Source of the DNA: Saccharophagus degradans 2-40
GTDB taxonomy: Bacteria > Pseudomonadota > Gammaproteobacteria > Pseudomonadales > Cellvibrionaceae
Reading direction: 5' to 3'
DNA length: 64,000 nt
NCBI RefSeq assembly: GCF_000013665.1
Contig: NC_007912.1
Location: 2,094,501 to 2,158,500 of the forward strand
Shown: in pieces, positions 17,997 to 25,771 of the stretch
How the letters are laid out: each line of letters starts with the position of its first letter
Numbering within the stretch: position 1 is the first letter of the stretch
Notes under the pieces: model-generated
The model's input: only the letters and a program-made list of their open reading frames with translations
The model's database searches: none
What the model was told of the DNA's origin: nothing
Position numbers and translations under genes: made by a program

Positions 17997-19622
17997 TTAA
18001 TGTTTACCCATTATTTTGCGAACCTTATTGGAATGCAGCACGGCCGGTACAATAACGAGTACTATTATGGCGGCCATTATCCATAGGTAGCTTTGGTCCA
18101 TTAGCGATAGGTTGGCGATATCGGCGGCTAGGGGGGTGTTTACTTCTTGCGCAATGGCGATGGGGCCAATTGCGGCGTCTATTGCGGTGGAGAAACCGTT
18201 GCTAAAAGCACTTTCCCAGCCTAGGGATGAGAATGAGGCATACGCTTTGTAGCCAATAGCGGAGGCGCCAAAGGCGATGGCGCCTACGGCAATGGTGCCT
18301 ATGCCAAACAGTCCAAAACCTACGGCTCCAATACTGATTGCGCCTATCGAAATAATGCCTACGCTAATAGGGGCAATGGCCACGCCGCCCCATGCGAATA
18401 GTATTCCATACGCAAGGTCACCGCCGGCTATCCAGCCTACAATCGGTTTGTCTCCTATTTCTGGCATGCCGAAGCGGAAATGGATTAACGGTATACCCCC
18501 TAGGCGAAGACGACTTTTGTATTCACGTTGCTTGGAGTGCAATTGGTCTGCTTGTGCTTGAAATGCTTCTGGGTGAAACAATCGCTCTTGTGCTCGTAGT
18601 TTACGCATCCCTTTAAGCATTCTAATTACAAGTACCACATAGCTAGTAATAAATGCCAAAACCAGTAAGTGCGCAGCGGTGGAATAGCCAGCTGCCATTG
18701 TATGGTCGTTGACTGCGAAGTGTTTTAGGCCAAACATCCCTAGTATATAAATAATGACAATCCCGAAAAACAGCGAGACAAATAAAATGGTACGTTTGCG
18801 TTCTCGCTGGGTGCGCGACTGAGCTAGCCCAGCTCTTAGCCCGAAGTAAGAGCTTATAATACCCGCGAAAGACGCCATAAAAATTAGCAAGCTCGCCCAC
18901 TTGAAAAGTAAGCCGCCTTTGACGGCACCGGTACCTAGTATGGAGGCTTTTACCGGCGGTGATATCCCTTGTATGGCAGCCATAACAGCAACAGTGAACG
19001 CTGTGCCTTGTTTGCTTTTTGTTAGGGTATCTTCTACGAAGGTGATCATTGCTTTTTGAAGTTGTTTACGGCCCCGAGACAGACGCTGTTTTACGGTGTC
19101 TTCGGTTAGGTCGAGTTGGCTAGCCACATACTCTACCGAACACTGTTCGCGGTAAAAGAGGATGAGTGGCTCGCGGTAGGTTTCTGGCATTTTTTCCAGT
19201 GCTTGCCACAGCAATGCTTGTTGCTGAGCGCTTATGGCTTGATCTTCTAGCTTACCTTCACTGGCTGGTGTTTCGTTTTTCTCATCCAGCTCTTCCAGTT
19301 CATCGGCACCTTTTATAGGCTGGTTGGCTTCTTTGCGTCTAAAGTGGCTCACTTTATATCGCAGTATCCCGCATAGCCACGATTTCAATTTTTCTGGGTC
19401 TCGCAAGCTGTCTAGTTTCTTCCACGCTTCAACGAAGGTCTCTTGAGTTACATCCTCGCTGTATTTTAAATCCCCTAGCGATGAGTAAGCCAGCGAGCAT
19501 AGTAGGTTCTGATAGCGGGTTACTATCTCGCAGAAGGCGTCTCTATCGCCTCCGAGTGATGCGAGCACAAGGCCGGCGTCGTTTGTGTCTGCTATGCGGA
19601 TACGTGCTTTAAAAAGGCTCAT
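17997..19622 (-). CDS. ECF sigma factor fused to a multi-span membrane domain
   Basis: A 541-aa protein whose first 190 residues are an ECF sigma factor: sigma-2 at about 25-95 (YSEDVTQETFVEAWKKL and LKSWLCGILRYKV) and sigma-4 at about 138-190 (LEKMPETYREPLILFY and LTEDTVKQRLSRGRKQL). The rest is membrane protein, with hydrophobic spans near 240-262, 280-298 and 313-335, a glycine-pentad block at 419-457 and a final span near 510-530. No separate anti-sigma gene is adjacent, so the fused domain may tether or sense. The promoter TTGTCACCTT-N12-GGGCACTTAC lies about 40 nt upstream and is mirrored in front of the divergent CIA30-like gene, which suggests self-regulation. Confidence 0.9.
   Translation of the reverse strand: MSLFKARIRIADTNDAGLVLASLGGDRDAFCEIVTRYQNLLCSLAYSSLGDLKYSEDVTQETFVEAWKKLDSLRDPEKLKSWLCGILRYKVSHFRRKEANQPIKGADELEELDEKNETPASEGKLEDQAISAQQQALLWQALEKMPETYREPLILFYREQCSVEYVASQLDLTEDTVKQRLSRGRKQLQKAMITFVEDTLTKSKQGTAFTVAVMAAIQGISPPVKASILGTGAVKGGLLFKWASLLIFMASFAGIISSYFGLRAGLAQSRTQRERKRTILFVSLFFGIVIIYILGMFGLKHFAVNDHTMAAGYSTAAHLLVLAFITSYVVLVIRMLKGMRKLRAQERLFHPEAFQAQADQLHSKQREYKSRLRLGGIPLIHFRFGMPEIGDKPIVGWIAGGDLAYGILFAWGGVAIAPISVGIISIGAISIGAVGFGLFGIGTIAVGAIAFGASAIGYKAYASFSSLGWESAFSNGFSTAIDAAIGPIAIAQEVNTPLAADIANLSLMDQSYLWIMAAIIVLVIVPAVLHSNKVRKIMGKH
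18250..18366 (-). repeat. Pentad repeat region, Gly every fifth residue
   Basis: Codons 419-457 of the sigma fusion encode eight consecutive pentads with glycine at 422, 427, 432, 437, 442, 447, 452 and 457 and small or beta-branched residues between (for example ISIGAISIG). The DNA is not identical from copy to copy, so the periodicity is kept at the protein level. Confidence 0.9.
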
Positions 19623-19661
19623 AGATCGGTATCTCTGGAGTTGAACAAATAGGTACCTAAC

Positions 19662-19693
19662 GTAAGTGCCCAGTGTTCAGCCAAAGGTGACAA
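19662..19693 (-). promoter_or_regulatory. Candidate ECF promoter for the sigma-fusion gene
   Basis: On the minus strand: TTGTCACCTT, 12 nt, then GGGCACTTAC, about 40 nt before the ATG. The -35-like half is an exact inverted copy of 19758-19767 and the downstream half matches the other copy at 9 of 10 positions. Confidence 0.75.
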
Positions 19694-19757
19694 GTTTAGT
19701 GAATATAACGCGCAAATAAATGGGTATACCGTGAAATTGAAATATTTTTTAAAATAT

Positions 19758-19789
19758 TTGTCACCTTCTCTCCCAAAGTGGGCTCTTAC
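19758..19789 (+). promoter_or_regulatory. Candidate ECF promoter for the CIA30-like gene
   Basis: TTGTCACCTT (19758-19767), 12 nt, then GGGCTCTTAC (19780-19789), leaving a leader of roughly 100 nt before the ATG at 19900. The spacing is identical to the divergent copy at 19662-19693. Confidence 0.75.
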
Positions 19790-19899
19790 TTGTTGTGCTA
19801 GTCATGCTCGGTTGCCGACTGGCTGTATGAGAAACACTTATAGAGTGTAGCGTCTACAAAGGTCTGCTACATCGCAAACAATTAATAAGGAGAGACGAT

Positions 19900-20502
19900 A
19901 TGAAATACGGCAAAACACATTTATGCGCAGTAGGTAGATACTTTAGCATAGTGGCAATATTAACGATTTCTTGCATGGGTTATGGGGCGGCTTTGTTACC
20001 TGTTATAGATGACTTTAATCATGCTCAAACAAACAATCTTGGCCATGCAAGGCAGTTTATGACCGATGCCGTGGCAGGTGGTGGAACCACACTAGAGCAC
20101 ACTGTTGAGCAGGGCGTGGTAGCCGTTAAGGGGAATATCGCGCCGCCACGTGGGCAGCCTGGTTGGGCAAGCATGGTGTTGTTGTTAGATGCTGAAAATT
20201 TACCGAAAGATGCTAGTGAGTATGAAGGGATAAGTATCCGCGTAAAAATTCATACGGGTAGTTTATCCATTTCTGCGAACAGTGTTGAGGTGACTAACTT
20301 TGATTATCACGCCGCTCCAATAGTTGTGCCGCAAGATGGTAAGTTTCACGAACTAAAAATTCCGTTCCGTTCGCTCAAGCGCGCTTGGTCTGAGCAGACG
20401 CAATTAAATACCAAAACTATTAGCAGTGTAAGTATTGTCGCTTTTGGTATGCAGCAAGGGGTATTTGGTTTTGAGGTAGATGAAGTGAGTTTTTATAAAT
20501 AA
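19900..20502 (+). CDS. Secreted CIA30/CBM11-like beta-sandwich protein
   Basis: A 200-aa exported protein. The first 30 residues form a signal peptide (basic start, hydrophobic core, then GYGAA). The mature part begins VIDDFNHAQTNNLG and ends GFEVDEVSFYK, the layout of CIA30 and CBM11-type jelly-roll domains, with the middle SEYEGISIRVKIHTGSL strand typical of the family. These folds bind carbohydrate or act as assembly factors; no enzyme motif is seen. GGAGAG 6-7 nt before the ATG supports the start. It is divergent from the ECF sigma fusion and shares its promoter signature, so it is the best candidate target of that sigma factor. Confidence 0.75.
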   Translation: MKYGKTHLCAVGRYFSIVAILTISCMGYGAALLPVIDDFNHAQTNNLGHARQFMTDAVAGGGTTLEHTVEQGVVAVKGNIAPPRGQPGWASMVLLLDAENLPKDASEYEGISIRVKIHTGSLSISANSVEVTNFDYHAAPIVVPQDGKFHELKIPFRSLKRAWSEQTQLNTKTISSVSIVAFGMQQGVFGFEVDEVSFYK

Positions 20503-20532
20503 TTAGGGCCAATTAATCTCATTTACTGATGC

Positions 20533-20558
20533 TAAGGCTTCGTTGCTGAAGCCTTTCA
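20533..20558 (+). terminator. Terminator after the CIA30-like gene
   Basis: AAGGCTTC / GAAGCCTT 8-bp stem, 6-nt loop, followed by a short T-run. It separates this gene from the acyltransferase. Confidence 0.7.
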
Positions 20559-20650
20559 CGATTATTTACGAGTGGCGCATAAGCTTGGGCTCATAATTAA
20601 ATTGTCTGAGTAAGCAGCTTTTAATCTACTTTAATTAAGCGAATCCTATT

Positions 20651-21877
20651 ATGAATATGCTAATACATAATTCGGGGCGACTCGATTACCTTGATGCTGC
20701 ACGAGCTTTCGCACTGATACTTGGCGTGGTATTTCATGCAAGCCTTTCTTTTATGCCCATGTATATTGGCTGGGCCGTTATGGATGTGTCTACTAGCTCG
20801 TTAGTGTCCTTTTTTGTGTTGGTTAGTCATTCATTTCGAATGCCGCTTTTTTTTCTTATTGCTGGATATTTTAGCCATGCGGTATTGCATCGCGATGGAG
20901 CAGGGCGCTTTCTTCACTCTCGTTTTATAAGAATTGTTGTACCGTTTATTGTGGCTTGGTTTGTATTGCGACCTCTGTTGGTATCCGGTTGGATAATGGG
21001 TGCAGAAAGTATGCGCGGTGAAGCGAATGTACCAAATGCTTTGTTGGGCGGTTTTGCTTCTTTATCTTCGCTGCCGACAGGTATTTTTACAGGTACACAT
21101 TTGTGGTTTCTCTATGCGCTTATTTGGATAACGCTTTGCGTATTGCTATTGCGATGTATCGTGAGCTGGCATAAGGGTATATATACTCGCGTTGCAGCGG
21201 TTTGCACGACAGGAATGCGCTGGGCGAGCCAGTCGCAAATGGCGCTGTGTGTGTTGGCTATTCCTACTTCTGGTTGTTTATGGTTTATGAGCCATTGGGG
21301 AATGGAAACGCCAGATAAAACATTGGTGCCCCACGCCCCAACTTTTTTCATCTATGGTGGCTTTTATTTATTCGGTTGGTTGCTGAATAAAGATCGCTCG
21401 CTGCTTGACGGTTTTGCCACGCTAACGGTAACGAAATGGCTATTGTGTGTTGTCGCTGTGGGTGTAGCTTGTTTCTTATCTAAATTCGAAGCGCAAAAGG
21501 CCCATAGCCTGTATGTGTTGTTCAAAGTTGGCTTTGGCTTGGCTTACGCGCTTATGATGTGGTCGCTGGTGTCTATTACTCTTGGTGTTTTCCGGCGGTT
21601 TTTTAATAAAACGAGCGCTTATGTACGCTACCTTGCGGATGCCTCTTACTGGCTTTACTTAATTCATCTTCCTATTGTTATTTGGCTGCAAATTGCTTTT
21701 GCAGAGTTGCCTTTGCATTGGTTGGTTAAGCTAGGTGCTATTTCGGGTATTACTGTGGCTATTTCACTTTTACTCTATGAGCTATTTGTGCGCTCTACGT
21801 TTATTGGTGCGGTGTTGAGCGGTAAGCGCAAGCCCCGCGCTTGGAGCGCTATTATGCCCGTACAGCAACCGCGCTAA
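20651..21877 (+). CDS. Acyltransferase 3 family membrane protein
   Basis: Integral membrane acyltransferase of 408 aa with about ten membrane spans. The family signature opens the protein: RLDYLDAARAFALILGVVFHASL with the catalytic His, then FFLIAGYFSH and an Arg-rich RFIRIVVPF segment. It is close in style to MdoC/OpgC-like and other O-acyltransferases that modify exported sugars. The substrate cannot be told from sequence. It lies behind a terminator, so it probably has its own promoter, and it converges on the PL11 lyase gene. Confidence 0.88.
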   Translation: MNMLIHNSGRLDYLDAARAFALILGVVFHASLSFMPMYIGWAVMDVSTSSLVSFFVLVSHSFRMPLFFLIAGYFSHAVLHRDGAGRFLHSRFIRIVVPFIVAWFVLRPLLVSGWIMGAESMRGEANVPNALLGGFASLSSLPTGIFTGTHLWFLYALIWITLCVLLLRCIVSWHKGIYTRVAAVCTTGMRWASQSQMALCVLAIPTSGCLWFMSHWGMETPDKTLVPHAPTFFIYGGFYLFGWLLNKDRSLLDGFATLTVTKWLLCVVAVGVACFLSKFEAQKAHSLYVLFKVGFGLAYALMMWSLVSITLGVFRRFFNKTSAYVRYLADASYWLYLIHLPIVIWLQIAFAELPLHWLVKLGAISGITVAISLLLYELFVRSTFIGAVLSGKRKPRAWSAIMPVQQPR

Positions 21878-22001
21878 ATATGACAAACCTATTGTGTTTG
21901 ATACGTTATGCAACAGAGGGTAACGAAGGTTAGGAAAACTCGATTAACTTTCAACATGTCCGTCTTAGTGTAACTATTAGTGAAACTAGAAAATTGTGCG
22001 A

Positions 22002-22026
22002 GCTAGGTGGGCAATGCCCACCTAGC
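22002..22026 (-). terminator. Hairpin after the rhamnogalacturonan lyase gene
   Basis: Perfect 11-bp stem GCTAGGTGGGC / GCCCACCTAGC with a 3-nt loop, 21 nt past the lyase stop on the minus strand. It could serve both converging genes. Confidence 0.7.
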
Positions 22027-22046
22027 AGGTTGATTAATTACGAAAG

Positions 22047-24791
22047 TTACTGGGCACTGCATAGCGGGTTGCTTACCGCCGTTGCCGATGTTCCTTGCAT
22101 TCCAAAGCTAGCACTTTGCCCCGGGTTTAGGTGGCTGTTGTAGCCTACGCTTGTTGCTACAACGGTTGTGCCTGTTGTTTCTACGTTTACACCCCATGCG
22201 TTGGTTATGTTTACGGGCTGGTCGAATTGAAGTGTCACTTGCCAGTTATTGGTGGCTTGCTGGCCTTCGTTTTCTACTTGGAAGCCGTTTAACACAAACC
22301 CCGTTCCCCATGTATCTGTACTGCCGTTGGCGCAAGCTAGGCCTGCTGTTGTACCGCCGGATGAGCTGCTGCTCGAGCTACTACTGGAACTGCTACTAGA
22401 GCTTGAAGAGCTGCTGGAAGAACTAGAGGAGCTACTGGAGGACGAGCTGCTGCTAGATGTTTGGCCGCACGCTGCCGCCGTAAGACCATCGGCTAGGTAG
22501 ATGGCATCGAGGTTGGGCAAACCTGCCGCTTGGTTTGCTTCAAGCCGAATGCTGTTGTAGCCGGCGTTTAGGTGGGCGTCTACATATTCTTCTTGCCAGT
22601 TTGTCCATGTGCTTGTTGGTGCAAATGCCATGGGGTAGCTATTACCGGTTGTTTCTACGTTTAGCACAGCACCTCGTGCCGTACTGCCATTCGCGTAACG
22701 CATGCTTAGGCGGTATGTACCGGCGGTGGACGCATGTAGGTTCCAGTTAATGCCTGCACCTGTTGCGTTGGTAGTGTTAGTAAAGCCCGCGCCTGTATAG
22801 CCAGAGTGGTTGCTATCTATAGTGCCTTCGTAGCCGCAAAAGCCGGTGGCGTTTTCTTGTATTGCGTCGCCTGTAGGGGCTGGAGGCTGCACTGTGCCTT
22901 CGCCAACTATGGTTATGTGTGGTTGGTTGGGGGTAGTCATACCCGCACCCAAAAAGTAAGAGGGGTGAGGTGGTTGGTTGTAGCCCACGTTTTGCCAAGC
23001 TATGGCTGTGCGGTATTGCGGGTCGTGCATTAGGGTTCTTAAGCGGTATTCACTTTCGTGTGGGGTGGTAAACACCATAAGTTCTTGGTTGTTGCTGTTG
23101 CGCCATACCACTTCTTCGCGCCAGTCACCAAGAATATCGGCCGAAAGCCCTGGTGTAGCCTTGGTGCCGTTGTTCGATGCTGCACCGTAGTTACCTGCGC
23201 TTAGCAAGCGCGTGGTAGAGCTGGCGGTGTAGTTCCATTTGTTTATGTAATTGTTATCGAGTATTTCGCGCAGTAAGTCGCCATCCCACCAAGCGGCAAA
23301 GTTTATTTGCGACGGGCGCGTGCTCGATATTGTTTCGCCTTTTGCACTGTATAAACCACCGCGCGAAGCCCAAGCTTCGTAGCCGGCATAACGTGGGTCT
23401 ATATCCATGGCTACACCTCGGCCTATGTCTATGTAGTCGCCTGGGTGGCTCCATAGTATTTGGCCGGTGGCGGCATCGTGCATTTCTATTCCGTGCTCGC
23501 CATAGCAAGAGGGGCATTCGTGCACCATAAACACTTCTAAGCCTGGGTTGCTTGGGTCCATGTCGGATAGGTGCAGTGCATCGCCGTGACCTAGGCGGGT
23601 ATTGTTCAAGCCGGTGCCGTTGTCATCTATGGTCATGGCGCCAAATACAATTTCTTGTTTTCCGTCTGCATCTACATCGCCAATGGTAAGGCTGTGCGCG
23701 CCTTGGCCTGCATAGCTGCTGTTGCCACTGGTGTTGGAATCAAATACCCAGCGTTGGCTAAGCTGCCCATTGCGCCAGTCCCATGCTGCTACCACGGTGC
23801 GGGTGTAGTACCCGCGCGACATAATCAAACTTGGGTTTTGGCCATCTAAGTAGGCTACGCCACCTAAAAATCTATCAACACGGTTGCCGTAGTTGTCGCC
23901 CCAGCTAGAAACACTGCCGCGCGCGGGTACGTAGTTAACGGTATTTAGCGCTCTACCGGTTTGGCCTTCAAACATGGTGAGGTATTCGGGGCCAGATAAA
24001 ACATAGCCTGCACTGTTGCGGTAATCGGCATTGCTGTCTCCTATTACTACTCCTTGGCTGTCTTTGGTGGCGTCTGCGGTTTTAACTGCAACTTCTGCTT
24101 TGCCATCGCTATCAAAATCGAATGCTAAAAATTGCGTGTAGTGGGCGCCTGCTCGAATATTGCGGCCTAGGTCTATGCGCCACATAAACTCGCCAGATAT
24201 TTCGTAAGCGTCGAGATACACATTGCCGGTGTAGCCACTTTGCGAGTTGTCTTTTGCGTTGGAGGGGTCCCATTTTACGATTAGCTCGTAACCGCCATCG
24301 CCGTCTAAATCGGCTGCGCTTATATCGTTGGGGCTATAGGTGTATGCCACTCCGTCGGGGGTGGTGCCACCTGGTGGTCTTTGCAGCGGAATAGTGCGGT
24401 ATATATCGCTCCATACATGTGTGGTGGCTAGTGATTGGCTCGCGCCGTTTACTATGGCTTCTACCGCGTAATTAGCGTTTGGGTTGCCGCTGGTATCTAC
24501 AAAGTTTGTTTTATTGGTAAGGGGGGAGCTGGTTAATAGTGTGCCGTTTCTATATACGTTGAAGCTGGTGTTATCTGGCTCTTGCCCCAACCAGCGCCAG
24601 CTTACTAATACGCTGCCGTCTTTGCGATCTATGGCCACCAACCCGCGGTCGAGGTTTTCCATGTTGTATTGGCTGTGAGCGGCAAGTGGGAAAGCAGCAG
24701 CACCTAAAAATATAACGGGGGTTAACGCATGCTTTATAGCGTGGAACAGTTTGGTGTGTGCACCAAATTTGGGACGAGTGAGTGCCGACAT
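22047..24791 (-). CDS. rgl11A: Secreted rhamnogalacturonan lyase, PL11-CBM35-polySer-CBM2
   Basis: A 914-aa modular enzyme that cleaves the rhamnogalacturonan-I backbone of pectin by beta-elimination outside the cell. In order: signal peptide (to about residue 41, AHS-QYN), PL11 catalytic domain to about 635 (NMENLDRGLVAIDRKDGSVLVSWRWLG start, repeated DLDGDGGYE and DVDADGKQE calcium-type loops, GHGDALHLSD), a CBM35-like module (AIQENATGFCGYEGTID to LPNLDAIYLADG), a 33-Ser linker (about 779-811), then a CBM2 module with GFQVENEGQQATNNWQVTLQF. CBM2 modules bind cellulose or xylan and would anchor the enzyme on plant wall. It is a single-gene unit; the symbol follows usage in Saccharophagus and is less sure than the function. 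Confidence 0.9.
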   Translation of the reverse strand: MSALTRPKFGAHTKLFHAIKHALTPVIFLGAAAFPLAAHSQYNMENLDRGLVAIDRKDGSVLVSWRWLGQEPDNTSFNVYRNGTLLTSSPLTNKTNFVDTSGNPNANYAVEAIVNGASQSLATTHVWSDIYRTIPLQRPPGGTTPDGVAYTYSPNDISAADLDGDGGYELIVKWDPSNAKDNSQSGYTGNVYLDAYEISGEFMWRIDLGRNIRAGAHYTQFLAFDFDSDGKAEVAVKTADATKDSQGVVIGDSNADYRNSAGYVLSGPEYLTMFEGQTGRALNTVNYVPARGSVSSWGDNYGNRVDRFLGGVAYLDGQNPSLIMSRGYYTRTVVAAWDWRNGQLSQRWVFDSNTSGNSSYAGQGAHSLTIGDVDADGKQEIVFGAMTIDDNGTGLNNTRLGHGDALHLSDMDPSNPGLEVFMVHECPSCYGEHGIEMHDAATGQILWSHPGDYIDIGRGVAMDIDPRYAGYEAWASRGGLYSAKGETISSTRPSQINFAAWWDGDLLREILDNNYINKWNYTASSTTRLLSAGNYGAASNNGTKATPGLSADILGDWREEVVWRNSNNQELMVFTTPHESEYRLRTLMHDPQYRTAIAWQNVGYNQPPHPSYFLGAGMTTPNQPHITIVGEGTVQPPAPTGDAIQENATGFCGYEGTIDSNHSGYTGAGFTNTTNATGAGINWNLHASTAGTYRLSMRYANGSTARGAVLNVETTGNSYPMAFAPTSTWTNWQEEYVDAHLNAGYNSIRLEANQAAGLPNLDAIYLADGLTAAACGQTSSSSSSSSSSSSSSSSSSSSSSSSSSSSSSSSSGGTTAGLACANGSTDTWGTGFVLNGFQVENEGQQATNNWQVTLQFDQPVNITNAWGVNVETTGTTVVATSVGYNSHLNPGQSASFGMQGTSATAVSNPLCSAQ
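22359..22457 (-). repeat. 33-residue poly-serine linker
   Basis: Thirty-three consecutive serine codons drawn from all of TCT, TCC, TCA, TCG, AGC and AGT. Mixed codon use shows the serine run is kept as protein, not as a slipped DNA repeat. Such linkers are a hallmark of Saccharophagus and Teredinibacter secreted carbohydrases. Confidence 0.97.
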
Positions 24792-24984
24792 GGGTTATGT
24801 CTCCTTATTATTGGAATGTGTCTTCGCAAACGTGATGTGTTGTGATTGCTCTTTTTTATTTGGTAAAGCTTAACGAGCGGGTGCTGCTAACAACTGTGTA
24901 AGTGTTGCAGTTTATTTGTATGACAACTGTGAGGAAGTAATCAAAATATCATGCTTATTTTAATTCTAAAGCAATGATTGGTAT

Positions 24985-25629
24985 TTAAAATGGTGCGGGG
25001 CAGTCAAAGTGAATATTTGCGCCACTGGTAGGGTGGCTAAGATTGAGTGTTTGGGCATGCAGCAACAAACGTGAATTACACGAGTCGGCATCTTGTGGGG
25101 CGTAAAAGTAGTCGCCAATGATGGGGTGGCCAATCTGCTGCATGTGTACACGCAATTGGTGGGATCGACCCGTATGGGGGAATAGGTGTACCCGCGTAGC
25201 TTGCATGGCTGTGTTGCGGTCTACAACGCTATATTGGGTAAGTGCTGGCTTGCCATGTAGCCAGTCTACTTTCTGTTTGGGGCGGTTCTCCCAATCACAG
25301 ATAAGTGGCGAGCTTATCTCACCAGATTGCTGCTCAACTAACCCATGCACCACTGCAACATACATTTTTTTTATGGTACGGCGCTCGAATTGTTTACCTA
25401 AGTGCGATTGCGCGGGTTTATTTAGGGCAAAAATCATTAAGCCCGAGGTGGCCATATCTAAACGGTGCACCACTAACGCTGTAGGAAACTGCGCTTTTAC
25501 CCTATCAAATAGGTTCTGTGGCGATGCAAGCCCAGGCACAGAGAGCAGGTCGGTAGGCTTATTCACTACAACTATATCTTCGTCGCAATGCAGTAATTCG
25601 AATTGAGCCGGTGCTAGGTTGGTTTGCAT
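24985..25629 (-). CDS. rluA: Dual-specificity pseudouridine synthase RluA
   Basis: Isomerises uridine to pseudouridine in 23S rRNA (U746) and tRNA (U32) in the E. coli family member. The catalytic Asp is in VHRLDMATSG, and the protein follows RluA throughout: VVNKPTDLLSVPG, LICDWENRPKQKVDW, HTGRSHQLRVHM, HPIIGDYFYAP. I take the ATG at 25629 (214 aa, close to the 219 of E. coli); a TTG at 25662 would add 11 residues, and neither has a clear ribosome site. It is divergent from holB. Confidence 0.9.
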   Translation of the reverse strand: MQTNLAPAQFELLHCDEDIVVVNKPTDLLSVPGLASPQNLFDRVKAQFPTALVVHRLDMATSGLMIFALNKPAQSHLGKQFERRTIKKMYVAVVHGLVEQQSGEISSPLICDWENRPKQKVDWLHGKPALTQYSVVDRNTAMQATRVHLFPHTGRSHQLRVHMQQIGHPIIGDYFYAPQDADSCNSRLLLHAQTLNLSHPTSGANIHFDCPAPF

Positions 25630-25690
25630 AGTTTTGTTAAGTGGGCGATATGTATTGGGCAATGAGGTATAAAGGCGCCACTATACCCGA

Positions 25691-25700
25691 TATAATCGCG
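25691..25700 (+). promoter_or_regulatory. -10 element ahead of holB
   Basis: TATAAT (25691-25696) followed by CGCG, about 75 nt before the holB start. The same TATAAT-NGCG context is found before mdh and idh. Confidence 0.5.
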
Positions 25701-25771
25701 CAGCACTTTATGCACGTGCGTTTTATCCCCCGATTCCACCAATTGGTAATAGGCCAATTTAAGAGGTTTTA

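Noticed and set aside
22359-22457. Open frames opposite the poly-serine linker on the plus strand
   Set aside because: They are shadows of the TCN/AGY serine codons of the lyase gene.
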